Shown piece by piece: positions 1 to 19,552 of a stretch of DNA of 64,000 nucleotides. Position numbers and translations under genes: made by a program. Location: contig NC_016133.3 of the NCBI RefSeq assembly GCF_000005505.3, positions 9,548,001 through 9,612,000 of the forward strand, given 5' to 3'. Below the pieces are notes generated by a model that saw only the letters and a list, made by a program, of their open reading frames with translations, had not been told where the DNA came from and made no database searches. The stretch comes from Brachypodium distachyon (lineage: Eukaryota > Streptophyta > Magnoliopsida > Poales > Poaceae). How positions within the stretch are numbered: position 1 is the stretch's first letter; the number at the start of each line of letters is the position of its first letter.

Positions 1-1219
1 CTGTACACTTGCGGTCCCAATAACAACTTCATACACGACCTCAGGAGTAAACATCACTTCCAAGAAAACCAAGATAGTTGAGTTGGTTTTGAAAAGCAAG
101 ACATATGATTTATTTTAATTTTGAGGTCCAAGATCACAATGCATTCATAGGAAGTTGGTTATTTTGTTTTCAATTTCATTACATCTGCAATGACAAAGGA
201 TCATAACCACCAATTAGCACAGTGAGTATTTTTGTCACGAGTTTATATAAACTTTTCATGCCACCCCTTTGTGACAATGATATGTGATGCATGTGCATGA
301 TGATTACGAACTAATTGCATACTTTTTGGTACAACCGGAACCAATCTAGAGCAAAACATCCCCCACACATATAATTTACAAAGAGATGATATAATTTGTG
401 ACCTCTTTTCCTAAACTCACGAAATTTAGTTTGTCACCGAGGTGGATTATGATAATTTAGCATTTTCAACTACCTTTTGCCTGTTTTCTGTTGGATTAAC
501 CAATTTTTTCCTTCTATTTTTGTATGTATATGTCTACGACCGATTGTAAAGTAGGTTCAACATAGCACAAAATCAACCCCAATCTGACCGTAAAACATGA
601 TACAATTGGTGGCTTATTGCTTAAATCGTTTGATGTTAAGGTTGGTTTGTCCTATTTTAGGATGTTCTCGAATTAATTTTTCTACCTGAATGTATACATT
701 TCTAAATTTATATTAGCAACGGAAATGCCAGTTTTCTAGTGTGGGAGGAGAGCAAGTGGGAGGGCATGCCTAAGCAAAGACGACACAAAGTCATTTTTTT
801 TTCACAAAGTGAACAACAATAATCCCTCTGGCCGGAATTACTTTATACTAAATCCGCGACAAGTAATTCTAGCCGGAGGGAGTATTAAAAAAATTGACAT
901 GCCTTACACCATCCACTGTTTGTCCATGTTTATGGTAGACGTCATATTATGTCGAAACTCGAAACCCCGAACCATCAGCTACCCTATTTTTCACAAATAC
1001 GAGGATATTTGGGATTATTTTGAAATGTAAGAAAATATGTAACTGAATGAATATAATTTCGTTTTTTCAGATAATAACTTAATCAACGAATACATTGCCG
1101 TGGGTTAGCATATGGAACCTTTTGCGTAGAAAGAAGAAAGAATAAAAATTGGAGGGGAAACCGAAGCGGAGTCTCCGTCGTCCGTTGGAGCCGTCGGCCG
1201 GGCCTCTCTCCTTTCCGGA
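1..1219. other. Intergenic DNA upstream of the eIF4B gene
   Basis: This stretch is AT-rich and has no coding structure I can support. It holds one small Stowaway MITE near 0.85 kb. From about 1.14 kb the base composition turns GC-rich, leading into the probable 5' UTR of the eIF4B-family gene. Confidence 0.6.
822..882. mobile_element. Small Stowaway-type MITE
   Basis: A roughly 61-bp inverted repeat with a left end reading like ATCCCTCTGGCCGGAATTA and a right end that is its near reverse complement (TAATTCTAGCCGGAGGGAG). TA dinucleotides lie immediately outside both ends, as expected for Tc1/mariner-type Stowaway insertions. It has no coding capacity. A short apparent reading frame across it is an artefact. 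Confidence 0.7.
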
Positions 1220-1355
1220 TTCCACAGCCCACGAGTCGACCACGATAAAACCCTAACCTCCCCACGCCTCCACCGGCCTCTCATCCAAGAATCCCCAAAT
1301 CACCAACGCATCCACCAACAACCAGAGCGCGCCGCAGACACCCCCGACGGACAAC

Positions 1356-2582
1356 ATGGCCGTCGCCTCCGCCTGGGCCAAGCCCGGTTCATGGGCCCTC
1401 GCCGCCGAGGAGCAGGACGACCTCCCCCCGCCGCCGCCGCCCGCCCCCGCCTCCGACTTCCCCGACCTCGCCACCGCCGCCACCACCAAGGTCCCCAAGA
1501 AGAAGAAGGCGCAGCCCGTCTCCCTCGCGACTTTCAACAGCGCCAAGTTCGTCCCTTCCTCCACCCGCGGGCCCACCCCCGACATGCTGCTCAGCCTCCC
1601 CACCGGCCCCCGCGAGCGCACCGAGGAGGAGCTCGGCGGGGCGCGCTGGGGCAACATGACCCGCGACGAGCCCCGGCGCGGCGGATCTGCCTCGGAGGAC
1701 TACGGCCCGTCGCGCGCCGACGAGGCGGATGATTGGGGCGTCAAGAAGCCCATGGAGAGGAGGGAACGGATGGGAGGCTTTGGTGGGGACTCGATGTCGT
1801 CCCGTGCTGATGATGTTGACGACTGGGCGTCCACCAAGAAGACTGCGCCCTCCATGCCCATGGAGCGGAGGGAGCGTAGCAGTGCGTTCGGGAGCGAATC
1901 GCAGGGGCGCGCTGACGATTCCGCCAGCTGGGTCTCCAGCAAGAGCTACTCTGCGCCCCCTCCGGCCCCTTCCGATGGCCGTAGGGGTGGTTCTGTTTGG
2001 GGTTTCAATAGGGACGGTGGTCAAGACGCTGATTCTTGGGGAAGGAGGAGAGTGGAGGTGAGCAGTGGTGATGGGAGCGGCGGTGCCCGGCCACGTCTTG
2101 TTTTGCAGAAGCGGACTTTACCGGTTGCCATTGTAAGTGATGGAGAGAAGGATGTGGATAAAGAGGAAGAGAAGGGAGACTTGCAGCCGAAAAGCAAGTC
2201 TTCCAACCCGTTTGGGGCAGCTCGCCCACGCGAGGAAGTTCTTGCTGCCAAAGGGGAGAGCTTGGTGAAGGAGGAGGATAAAGAGGAGAAGCTAGTTATT
2301 CAACCCAAAGTTAGGACTTCAAATCCTTTTGGGGCAGCCCGTCCACGTGAGGAAGTGCTTGCTGCCAAGGGGGAAGATTGGAGGAAGATTGATGAGAAGC
2401 TTGAGGCAATGAAGGTGCGTGAGGCACCATCTGAGAAGAGGTCCTCTGGGAGGAGGGGTTCCCCAGTCCCAGGAGAGGAGAATGGGAACGGTGAAGTGTC
2501 AGAGAGCCGCGACCAGGGCGTTTGGAAGAAGCCTGCTGCAGTTGAGGCAGCAAGAGAATCTGAACAAGGGTCTGATAACTAA
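1356..2582 (+). CDS. Plant eIF4B-family translation initiation factor
   Basis: The 408-residue product begins MAVASAWAKPGSWAL and then runs through a proline-rich stretch, a basic KKKKAQPVSLATFNSAKF segment and GPTPDMLLSLPTGPRERTEEELGG. This N-terminal layout is characteristic of plant eIF4B, a cofactor of the eIF4A helicase in mRNA unwinding and ribosome recruitment. The middle is low-complexity, rich in Arg, Gly, Asp and Ser, with repeated ADDxDDW units. Near residues 280-345 there are two copies of a SNPFGAARPREEVLAAKGE segment, the usual plant eIF4B repeat. The start lies in a good context (ACAACATGG). The 3' structure is unresolved. The open frame reads to TAA at 2580-2582, but a weak GT donor at 2570 could splice in frame to acceptors at about 2980 (after a strong pyrimidine tract) or 4314, each giving a short alternative C-terminus. 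The 2.6-4.4 kb region is therefore probably intron or 3' UTR. Confidence 0.85.
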   Translation: MAVASAWAKPGSWALAAEEQDDLPPPPPPAPASDFPDLATAATTKVPKKKKAQPVSLATFNSAKFVPSSTRGPTPDMLLSLPTGPRERTEEELGGARWGNMTRDEPRRGGSASEDYGPSRADEADDWGVKKPMERRERMGGFGGDSMSSRADDVDDWASTKKTAPSMPMERRERSSAFGSESQGRADDSASWVSSKSYSAPPPAPSDGRRGGSVWGFNRDGGQDADSWGRRRVEVSSGDGSGGARPRLVLQKRTLPVAIVSDGEKDVDKEEEKGDLQPKSKSSNPFGAARPREEVLAAKGESLVKEEDKEEKLVIQPKVRTSNPFGAARPREEVLAAKGEDWRKIDEKLEAMKVREAPSEKRSSGRRGSPVPGEENGNGEVSESRDQGVWKKPAAVEAARESEQGSDN

Positions 2583-4460
2583 TCTCATACCTCTGAACAT
2601 GATTTTATTGAATGTTACAACATCTCTTGCATGACTTGCCATGGCTGATCATATCATAGCTTTGTTTTATTTTTATGTTGCATGTTTTTTTCTTAGTGTT
2701 AAATTGTTTGATCTTGTTAGGTGGTCTGTGCTGGCTTAACTACAATTTAGATTTATAGCTGGAATGTCAAAATATCATGGTTGAACCTGGTGATGTTCGA
2801 TTGGTAGTTGCATTAAATGTTCTACTGGGGAGATTGTGCGGCTCAGCTTATAGGATGTTGAAATATATGAATCCTTAACACACTGCTCAGCATAAACCCT
2901 GCGTTCTTATATGTGATATTAGAAGGAATTATACTAGTTACGTTTTGTTTACTGCTCTTCACTAATTTGCTGCTGCAGCCAGACAGCCAATTACGAAGCC
3001 AATTAAGCCATCAACCTCACACTCCTTCGGTTTTCTGTCATAGGAGGTGACCATCACGAGTTCTGTTGTTTAAGGCCACCAGGAGAACGCCTCATGTTGC
3101 CTCTTTCTTTTTGTTATGAAGCCACCTTCTAATCTCTGGCCAAGTGGCGATTCGTTAAATGATTGCTTCCGTTGTTTTTATAATTTACAGTTGTGACTTC
3201 TGAGTAGTGAATGGTTGTGATGGTAGGGATATCTTATCCAACAAGATCTAACCAGAGTGCACAGTGCATGCATGCTTTGTCGGATAACGTAGGCTCATAC
3301 TGGCACAATTCTTGTGCTGAACTAGAAAAACATTACAAGGTTCAGTAAGCCATGATCACAGATAGGGTCACTGTCCTGTTTGAAAATGAACAATTTGCGG
3401 GGTGGAGTATTTTAGTACAATGGTAATAGCGTTTTGTAAATGACTTTAAGGGCAAATCCTCTATTACAACAAATTTAGTCGCAAATCTTCAATTTTGTCT
3501 TTAGCCACTCAAATTTTAGTATTCATGTTTTACTATTCGGCATGGTATTGCATCACAACACCGTAATGATGTTTGCATGGCGATATCTTTTTCTTTCTTT
3601 GTGTTGTTTTGAATGAAAACTGAGATTAAGGTTTAGCAAACATGGGTAATGTTGAGCTTGGTTTTGGACCAGTATGTGTTAAGTACAATTCCCTTGTTTG
3701 TAAGAACTGGGCATGTGATAGGGAAACATGAGATGATCCTAGGCTGTAGATGGATTCCAACATGTCCAATTCTCATTCTTTAAGCCAGAAAAGCACAATT
3801 CTCATTCCAAAATGTGATCGATTTCATATCCCCATCAACTGTACATGTGAATAAAAGGTCTTTTACTCACGTTACCACCCTTTGTAACCCCATGAACCAA
3901 ATGATACCTTACTATCCCTAGTTAAATTAGGTCTCATGCTTCTTCTTGACCAAACAGATCGAAATGTACATGATCAGTATAATTTGAATGATGATATATG
4001 GTCACTTGGTAATATACTTCTGTGTTACGGTGTGGCGTCATATTGTTTGTTTGATGGCTGTTGTTTTTTCTCGATTGAACATTTATATATTTCTGTCAGG
4101 TGGCAAATTTTGGGTAATATAAATTGATTGGTTTTCGTTACAGTGGAACCATATTCTTTTGTCTTATGTCCTTTACCTTGATGTAGTTGCTACGAACTCT
4201 TATCATTTTATGATAGCAAAACTACTGGAAGCTTAAATTTTTCTTCCTGTATGCCTTTTTTTTGTTGCTAATATCAATCTCTAATGGACCAAAGATTGGT
4301 TTTGCAAATGCAGATCAGAGACAGTTGAAGAGAGTGCGCCTGCAAATTAATTTATGGCCGTGCATGTTCTGAAGAGTGAAGACACTTTGGAATCTGAGGG
4401 TCTACTAAATATATTAGCCTTGTTATGTTTGCTACTTGTGTGCGGCAACAGTTGTAACAC
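2583..4460 (+). other. Probable 3' UTR or terminal intron of the eIF4B gene
   Basis: AT-rich non-coding DNA follows the eIF4B open frame. Two acceptor-like sites are compatible with the phase of a GT donor at 2570: one at about 2979/2980 (Y-rich tract then GCTGCTGCAG) and one at 4313/4314 (GCAAATGCAG). The second would add about 12 codons ending at a TAA at 4348-4350. Neither can be chosen without transcript data. Confidence 0.4.
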
Positions 4461-6373
4461 CGAGTAAATTTTTGTCTGTTTCTTTTTTACCGTTTTAGCA
4501 ACTGGTTACCTTAATATGGTGTCGAGAATTTTGATCTGGTAATTGTGTTAGTTGGTTATAGTATTCTTAGTCATGCTATGTTGACTTGATATCCAGAAGA
4601 AATACTTTTCGTTATTATTGTTTTGGTATAGCATTCATTTCCATAGGATATTTTTGGATTGTTGCACTATTGGCATTTGAGGATGTAGCATGTCCCTGCA
4701 TCACAGGTATTTCCGAACTGTTGTTTTGATGCTACTTGATTGTGTATACATGCAAAATCATGCACATAATATATTGCAGAGTTTATGCACATAATATATT
4801 GCAGAGCCTCTTGGACAGCTTTGTGCTGTAGGCTGTAGCTACTATACTTTAAAAAAAACTGGTGGCTGGGGCGTGCCATGCGCGCCTCCTGGGGTGTTAA
4901 TTAGTCTATCTGACGTGTATCATTGCTGTTTCCATTTTTATAGAATTTAAACATTACAATGGATCCACAATAAGATTGTGTATTTACAACTATAATGGAA
5001 TAGTATACAAAGTCAACACCAACGATTAAAACGAATTATGGCTTTGCAAACCGTTGAAAATAGTTCTAAACCTAAACCAAAACGAACTGGTGCAGATAGT
5101 TTATTGGAACCCTTGAATTCAGAATATGGGAAAGTAGCTCCAGGTCGGGGGACTACTCCTTTTATGGGGATCGCAATGGATTTATTCGCGATATTCATAT
5201 CATTGGGTATATTAGATGATCAGGAGAAGAAAGTAAACATTAGCACCGCGAGCCTTTGTTTCGCTTCATATTATATCACAGAAGTACCTATACGAAGGGA
5301 ACTTTACTGCCAAGAGAGGTGAACAAAATTTGGCAAGCGCTAGTTAAATTCAAGCAATAATATCTTAAATGTAGCCCAATTTGGGTCAACCTGCAGCGTA
5401 AATGAGGAGACATCGCTAAACCAAAGGAATAACTAAGCGGTAATGTTGAGACGTCGTTTTTCTTTTTTAACTAAACTTGTCCTAAGGGAATTTATGTTGG
5501 CACCAACACTATGGATATTGGAAAGAAACACCCATCTTAAATCTACAAATTGCCCATCTTACCAAATCAGTTCCAGTTGGCCTCTTTTGCTCCATTGTAC
5601 CCTGAGATGCATACTTTTTAATATATAGACAGAGCTGGTGAATAAATGTATACAACGATACGATACAACCATGGTATCACATGTCAAAAATAGCAAGTAA
5701 AAGCTAATCTTCTTTGGAAAACCCTTTCTACATCTATGTACATATCTTCTGCCTCTTCAATGGGATATACACTGTTAGAGTTTGTATTTGTATTCAGTGC
5801 ATAACCGGCCGTATTCTCTACGGTCTTTGTATTTGTATTATTTCAGTTTCATTGATGCTTATGGTCGTTCACCTGGCTCTATTTACTTAAGCGCAAATCT
5901 GATGTTTTCCATGTTTTCATCCAGTTCCAGACTCACGTTGAACGTCTCCTCAATCACAAGATTCTTCATGTTCAATCTGTATTCTTTTTTCAGAAACTTG
6001 GCATTCTTCATCGTGTCTCGTGCCCACGTACACATGGAGCCGCTGAACGCAAACACCGCCATACAGTTGAAACTAGTCTTACTCTTTTAGCCCATTCATC
6101 TGTCCCTTTTCGCTTTTGGAGTGACGCATTAAGCTCTAACGTGAAAGGGGTCGGAATAAAAACCATGGACTAACTGCAGCATTGGATCCACAGGTACTAG
6201 TATTTAAAACCAAATCAAGGGCAAATGAGACAAGCATACAATAAATTTGACAGCAATTGAGGAAAAATAGCTCGGAGCATGTCCATGACAGCAATTGAGG
6301 AAAAAAAGTAAAAGAGTAAAAGTTTATGATATATATCACGTTAAAAAGTATCAAATACATTTAAACACGCAAT
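4461..6373. other. Intergenic DNA between the eIF4B gene and COG4
   Basis: Mostly AT-rich. It contains a short tandem duplication near 4.76-4.80 kb (TGCACATAATATATTGCAGAG twice in degenerate form) and a plastid-derived fragment near 5.0-5.2 kb. No gene is supported in 5.4-6.3 kb, which probably holds the 3' UTR of COG4 near its right end. Confidence 0.5.
4950..5212 (+). pseudogene. psbH: Nuclear-integrated plastid DNA (psbH fragment)
   Basis: The frame from 5038 begins [19 protein letters not shown] and continues through [12 protein letters not shown] and [16 protein letters not shown]. This is clearly the photosystem II phosphoprotein PsbH, a 73-residue chloroplast-encoded thylakoid protein. 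The 90 bases before the ATG (ATAGTATACAAAGTCAACAC and neighbours) also look like the plastid psbH leader. The match stops at about residue 55: the C-terminal half of the membrane helix and the lumenal tail are missing and unrelated sequence follows. Compared with the usual protein there are substitutions at otherwise fixed positions, such as Arg for the Trp of VAPGWGTTP and Asp inside the hydrophobic helix. I read it as an old plastid-to-nucleus transfer (NUPT) that is no longer functional. Confidence 0.85.
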
Positions 6374-9300
6374 TTACAGTCTCAAAGCAGAAATTGCCTC
6401 AGGCCTGAAGTCAATCCTAAGCCCTAAAACCCTTCTCACCTCAGCAGGCGTTAACAGCCATGTCAGATGCCCAGCATTGTCACCCCAGAAATCCAGTATC
6501 TCAGATACTCGCTCGAAGTTCAGAATAGTTGACATCTGAGAAATCCTTGAGAACTTGTCTCGGACTGGTTTCTGGGACATCTCTGAGAAATGATTAATTA
6601 GAGAACGAACCTCCTTGTCGAGCTGCAAGCCCCCGAGCTGGCTGAACTTCTTCTGCATCATGATCACCTCAAGCCTCTTGACAATAAAGTCGATGATCAA
6701 GTGAATAAAGGAATCATAGTTGTTCGATGTCATCAATGGCTGGAGCCATACCACATTAGTGTCAACTGCAAGGAGAAGTTTCTGCACCCATGGGTCATTC
6801 ACCTCATTTTCCCCATATTCGGCATCATCCAGCTCATAGCTAACTGTGGCAACAGTGTCAAGGACAGGACGAATGCGGGGAGCCACAGATGCCACTAAAT
6901 GCTCCAGTCCAGAATAAAGGATCTTCTTGAAGGAAGCACTGATCTCTCCTAGCTCTGATAAACAGGACTTGATCTTCTCTCGGTCAGCAGGAGCATGGAA
7001 TATCTAATGACAAAACACAGAAGTCAGAGCATTAGCTGTGAAACATGACCATAATACCACATTGTAAATAAATAACCAATCCACAAATACTATAATGTAT
7101 ATTGAAAATTTGATATGTAATGGTATGGAAGAACTTCAGATGACCTCCATGCGATAATCTCATAATACTTCTACTTATATTGATGGTCAAAGTTTTGGAA
7201 GTTTGATTGCATGCATAACAGGACAAAATATATAAGATTTTTGCAAACAAGATGTTCTCATCATGCCAATTTGCAATGTGGACGTATTTAAAATGCGCAA
7301 GTTTTTCTTCTGTAGTCACATTCATTGATAGTAAACCACATGATCTACACTTGTTATTCAAGTCAACAAGCACACCATGTTTCAGGAGTGATGGGCTGAC
7401 CACAAGCACCATCGGTAAACCCCAAATATAAAGATGTCCTTAGGGTTTTGTTCTCGATTTGCTGTGTGCAAGTTTGTTAGTAAACTCTTTCTTCTCTAAT
7501 AAACGGCAGAGCTCCTGCCTTTGGTTCCAAACAAAAACATGTCATAGGGAAAACAGCACAAAATCTGCCATTCATATTCCATAATCCATTTTCATTAAAT
7601 TGTCAATAGACTGGGAACACCATTTTAGTGATGTATGTAACATGTTTTACAGTAGTGTCATCATATTATTGTGATCTTGCTCTTCAATTCTTTATGTTCC
7701 TAAATTTCATTTTCCTAGCCTTCTATTTGTGCTAACTATGTTGACAGCTTAAACTTCTGACAATACTGCATCTGAAATCCGCTTGTAGTTCCGAACTTCT
7801 TAGTTTTCATGTAAGCATAGACCTAATGAATCAACATCGTTTACAATAGTTTGTTCTAATCATCTTCATATTGGTTAGGTCCTACATATTTGGCCGCCTA
7901 TAGGGTAGAAGACACTAGGGATCACCATTTTAGTGATGTATGGGGTTTATCAATGATAATTGATATAATCAAATGCAGGGCGCACATAATTCAATCTCCA
8001 ACATGGTTTTAAAAAGGGGTAGGGCAAGGCGACTCACCCCCGTCACAACTCTCAAGCACTTAACGCACGTGTTCAGGTGACTTCATAGACACATCATAAA
8101 CTAGTATAGCAGCAAATCAGATCACTAAATGTATCATTAACAATACACAAAGCCAGAGGATGACACTAGCAGCCAGCCACTAAAATTATCGATTTTACGT
8201 TGTCAACAGAGCAGAGGGGGAGAGAAACAGAGGAGAAAGCATCCTCTGGTTGGCAATCGTTGGCAGCGGAGCAGAGGGTGAAAGAAACAGAGCAAGAAAG
8301 AGAGAAGAAAAGAGGGGGGAAGAGAGAGGAGGGGAGGCCTCACTTTCCCGTTGTGCCTGGATTAGGATGGAAGTAGTGGTAGTCACCAGAGCTCGGGGAG
8401 GACACACCGCTGCCTAGGGCTGTCTCCCTCTCTCTCTTCTCTCCTGCCCTGCTAGGCCCTACTTAACAACGAGATGGCACAAAAAGTTTTTCTGGTTCCA
8501 GCCCGGCCCAAACTGCCTGGTTCACGGGCTGCTCCTAAGGCGTTCACCCCAGCCCAGTTCATCATGTCACTTGCCATAAGAACGCTCTAGTAACACCTTG
8601 TCCTTGAAGTGGATGCCACATGAGCAGGTGCAAGGAGAAGGCAACACCTTAGTCCAGAGGGGCTTCGTACATTTGCAAGTTACCTGAGCGACACTCCAAG
8701 GATGTGTTTTAAACCATGATGTTACGACAATTGTCCGCCTTAACCATGCAAACAATGAAGATGCAGGTCAGATAGACCTTTACGACAACTAATTCAATTG
8801 ACAATGCTATTTCCTTTACAATATCTTTCTGACAGCAAACATGATTCATTTAAGCTGTTTCGATGTAGGCAGGATGCTTATAATTTCAGTGGAGGGCCTC
8901 CATGGCAGCATCGTGCGCAAGGTTAAGGATTGTAACAGTATGCACATGATACGATTGGCTGGCACTGAAGTACTGATATTGCTAAGCCAGGCTGCTTGTT
9001 GCTCACCTTAGCTAGCTAGACAAGATCACTTGACATTTTGATCAAACACATGGATTGAAATATTACAATGGCAAGTGGAAGGTGCAGGAAAATAGGAAAT
9101 AACCATCACTTTCCCAGTATATATGTATTATGAACAAGATAAAAATTTAGTGACTATAGCGGTGATTGTATCATAGAGGATTGGTCTCCCATCCTAGATA
9201 GCTAAGTGGGCCAGGATTGGATCTTAGGTTGTAGGGGTGCTCAACAGGAGGGCAAAGTCTTGGACCTCACTTCCCTCCTGCCGTGAGGGTAAGGCGCTGG

Positions 9301-11537
9301 CACCGGTCAGCAGTATATAGCCGGCTTACAACCAACTTGAGGATCAGAGGGCCAGACATTATATAGCCAGCTAACCTTGAGGATCATGGAAACTACTAAT
9401 ATCTGTAAGAGATCAAATCAAACTATAACTTCCTAAGATAGATAGATAACCATAACTCTATGATGGATAGATAACCATGTCACTAGCCTCCTCAAGGAGT
9501 TGGTCTGGCCGCTGCTGCAAGGCTGGGTCCTACGATTGTAGGTCCTGCCCCACATGACAATTGGAAGAAAACATTGATCTTGTTGAGTAAACCAATTTAC
9601 AAGACAGTAGCTAAACTGGAGATTACTGAGAAGTTTGCAATTAAAAGAAGGTGAATACAACCCTTGATAGTTTATGTTGGTGTCATACAAGACATAATGA
9701 CACTACCAACTAATTTCTATAGAATGCTGATGTGTTGCAGGTCATGTTTATACATATTCAGTTCACAACAGACAGCAGAGGCATTCATACCCTATCGATT
9801 TCATCTTGAGTGGATGCATACAAAGGTTAACTGCAATATGCATGCCAGCTTTAACATACACAAACAGATATAAGGAGACAGAAGTAAACTCACCTCTGCA
9901 CAGAGCTCTTCAATCTCATGACGGAGCTTCAGCACATACTCTGAGCTCACATCCATGTTGTTCAACGCAGTCGCAATCTCCTCCCCAGTCTTCTGAACTC
10001 CAACACCACCTAGGAAGAGCTTTGCACCCAAGTTTGGCTCCCTCATTCTCCACTGCAGTGCTTCCTGGTACTCATTGCTCAGCAGGCTCGTTGCCCCACC
10101 AATCACAGCAAGTACAGAGTTTATGCTTGCAGTGGATGCTGCCCGCCGACAGCAGCTCTGAAGTAGAAAGAATACGTCGTCCACCATTGAGGTTGTGAGA
10201 CCATCAAGCATTGGCTCGTCAATCCGAATGGCCTTCCTTATATTTTCCACCATGAAGAATTCCTCCAAGATCACATAAAACCCAGTCAAATCCTTCTCCA
10301 TTTTGTTAAAGCTACCATTACGGAAGGCCTTCATTGCTTGCGGCCCAAGCTCAGGCTTGACATCTCGCAATGTACGGATCTTGTTCACCATAAACTCAGT
10401 ATAGTCTTCACCAAGTTGTGTCAATGCAAGAATCTCCTCAAGATAAAGCTCAACCTCCCTTGGGTCCGGCCCTTCATTACCAGCTGCAGCATTGGCCACA
10501 GAACCCACAACAGAAAGAAGGTTCTTGGTGTAGGAGTTTATATCGGATGAAAGACGAGCAAGCTTTCGGTAATCCGCATAACGACGCAGGATCTGGGTGC
10601 CCCTTGAGTCACACTCTTCTTGCAGCTCAATAATAGCATAGGCGACACCATCCTCACCCCGTAGCTCACGAAGCACCGTATCATTCTCCTCAGCAGCAAG
10701 CACAATATCCTTGAAGAGGCGGGTGAGGCAGCCAACAAAATCAGGCTGCTCCGTGGTAGGCTGGGTTGCAGAGATTAGCTCGGCCAGGTGCTCAAAGTCG
10801 GCACGGGCGCGGAGGGCAACAACCTTCTTGAGGTAGGCAACGTAGACCTGCAGACCCTCGTCCGCAAGGGCGAGGAGAGGGAAGAGGCGGACAAGGCGCA
10901 GCACGGCAGGGTGGTCCTGGGCCTCGACTGCAGCAGCGAGCCTTCGTCGTGCAAGCCCCTCGACTCGGCGCTTGATGTCTAGTAGGTCGCGCCGGAGGTC
11001 ATCGTCAGTGGGGAACCGTGCATCGATGGCGAGAAATTCGTGGGCTGCGCTGGCAGCGGCGGTGAGGTCGTCGGCCGCCAGGGCTCGGCGCGCAGCATCG
11101 AGCGCGCGGGAGCGGTCGAGCGCCGCCTCGGCGCGGGCCAGCGCGGATTCGGCGCGCGAGTGCGCCGCATCGAGATGGCGGACACGGGAGGAGAGTGCGT
11201 CGGCTAGCGCTGCGGTGGACGACGAAGACTCCCTGAGCGCGGCGGCGTCGGACGCGGCGAGCGAGAGAAGCGGCGGGGCGGAGCGGAGGAGGGAAGCCGC
11301 GGCGCGGTCGAGATCGGGGCGTCGGGCGAGGAGCGCATCGAGGCGGGCGTCGAGGGCGCGCTGGTAGGCGACGCACTCGTGGAGGAGGCGGGTGGCGGCG
11401 CCTGCGTCGGTGAGGCCGCGGAGGGTGGCGAGGGATGCGTGGTCGCCGAAATCGAGGGACGGGGGTGAGTCAGCGGTTGCGTCCGCTGAGTCGGGGCGAG
11501 GGGAGCGTGGGGTGGGCAAGGGATAAGGCACAACCAT
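6374..11537 (-). CDS. COG4: Conserved oligomeric Golgi complex subunit 4
   Basis: Two exons on the minus strand: 11537-9894 (548 codons) and 7003-6374 (209 codons plus stop), joined in phase 0, for a protein of about 757 residues; plant COG4 is normally about 740. COG4 is part of the lobe A tethering complex that directs retrograde vesicle traffic within the Golgi. The N-terminal part has the long coiled coil and LLHECVAYQRALDARLDALL motif. The C-terminal exon carries NDPWVQKLLLAVDTN, SNNYDSFIHLIIDFIVKRLE and the terminal RVLGLRIDFRPEAISALRL, all typical of the family. The donor at 9893 (AGAG/GTGAGT) and acceptor at 7005-7004 (CATTAG) restore the conserved CAE-I/V-F-x-APADRE junction. I chose the ATG at 11537 (GGCCATGG context); an in-frame Met 42 codons upstream is probably 5' UTR because family members start near here. 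The 2.9-kb intron carries repeat debris. Confidence 0.93.
7440..7545 (+). mobile_element. LINE 3'-tail remnant in the COG4 intron
   Basis: Within the COG4 intron a segment ends in CTCTAATAAACGGCAGAGCTCCTGCC. This resembles the 3' end of grass non-LTR retrotransposons (a run ending AATAAA/AATATA followed by GGCAGAGCTCCTGCC). No reverse transcriptase frame accompanies it, so it is a short 5'-truncated remnant. The call rests on recalled family appearance only. Confidence 0.4.
8200..8345. repeat. Purine-rich tract with an internal duplication
   Basis: This part of the COG4 intron is strongly GA-rich. It contains two similar copies of a GCAGAGGG(G/T)GA-GAAACAGAG unit about 65 bp apart. It looks like low-complexity expansion. 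Confidence 0.5.
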
Positions 11538-12170
11538 GGCCGCCGGTGATCCGCGAGATCTCAGCGCCGGATCTGGGGCTCTTAGCGCAGCGCGGGGTTG
11601 CTGCAGCGCCGGAGAGATGACCTTCCAAGGTATGGACAGCTGCTTTGGACCGGTTTTCTCCACTGGCCTAGTAGGTGTGTTTCTGTATGTGATAGTTCCT
11701 CTTTTTAGTTTTTACATACTCCGTATTCATTCACAAGGGAAAAAAAAAACTGGAACGGAATGAGTGCCCCTCTAGAAATTTTTCCATCATTTCTGTTGAG
11801 AACCAATTTTTCTCCCAATTCACATTTTACCTCACTTCCGGCAACTAGGATCGGCATGACTGTACTGGTTCCCTAGTAGTTTCTCCGTGTCCTAAAAAGT
11901 TACTCCATGGCCATGTCTGACCTACTGACCTAAAACATGCTTGGCGAAGATAATTTCATAAATGGATATGAGAAGGGCGAATTTATTCTCTAAGCCGCTG
12001 ACTTTATTTTTTTATTGCGGCTAGGTAACAGGACTGGCATATGGCAGAAAAAAGGTGCACAATAAGACGATCCCCTGATTGTACTACAACAATTTGCATC
12101 ACATTATGCATTCACGTTCCACTACAGCCATACAAGTAATCCACACAGCATGCCTCCAACAAATGGAGAA
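11538..12170. other. Spacer between COG4 and LYSA
   Basis: A compact spacer. Its left part is the COG4 5' UTR and promoter: the frame upstream of the ATG is open for about 125 bases and GC-rich. Its right part should hold the 3' UTR of LYSA, which ends here on the same strand. I see no separate gene. Confidence 0.5.

Positions 12171-19552
<7,382 letters not shown>

Noticed and set aside
809..1030. 73-codon plus-strand frame
   Set aside because: It begins inside a MITE and resembles no protein.
1389..2024. Long minus-strand open frame (211 codons) opposite the eIF4B exon
   Set aside because: It is the low-complexity shadow of a GC-rich plus-strand exon; the plus frame matches a known family and the minus frame matches nothing.
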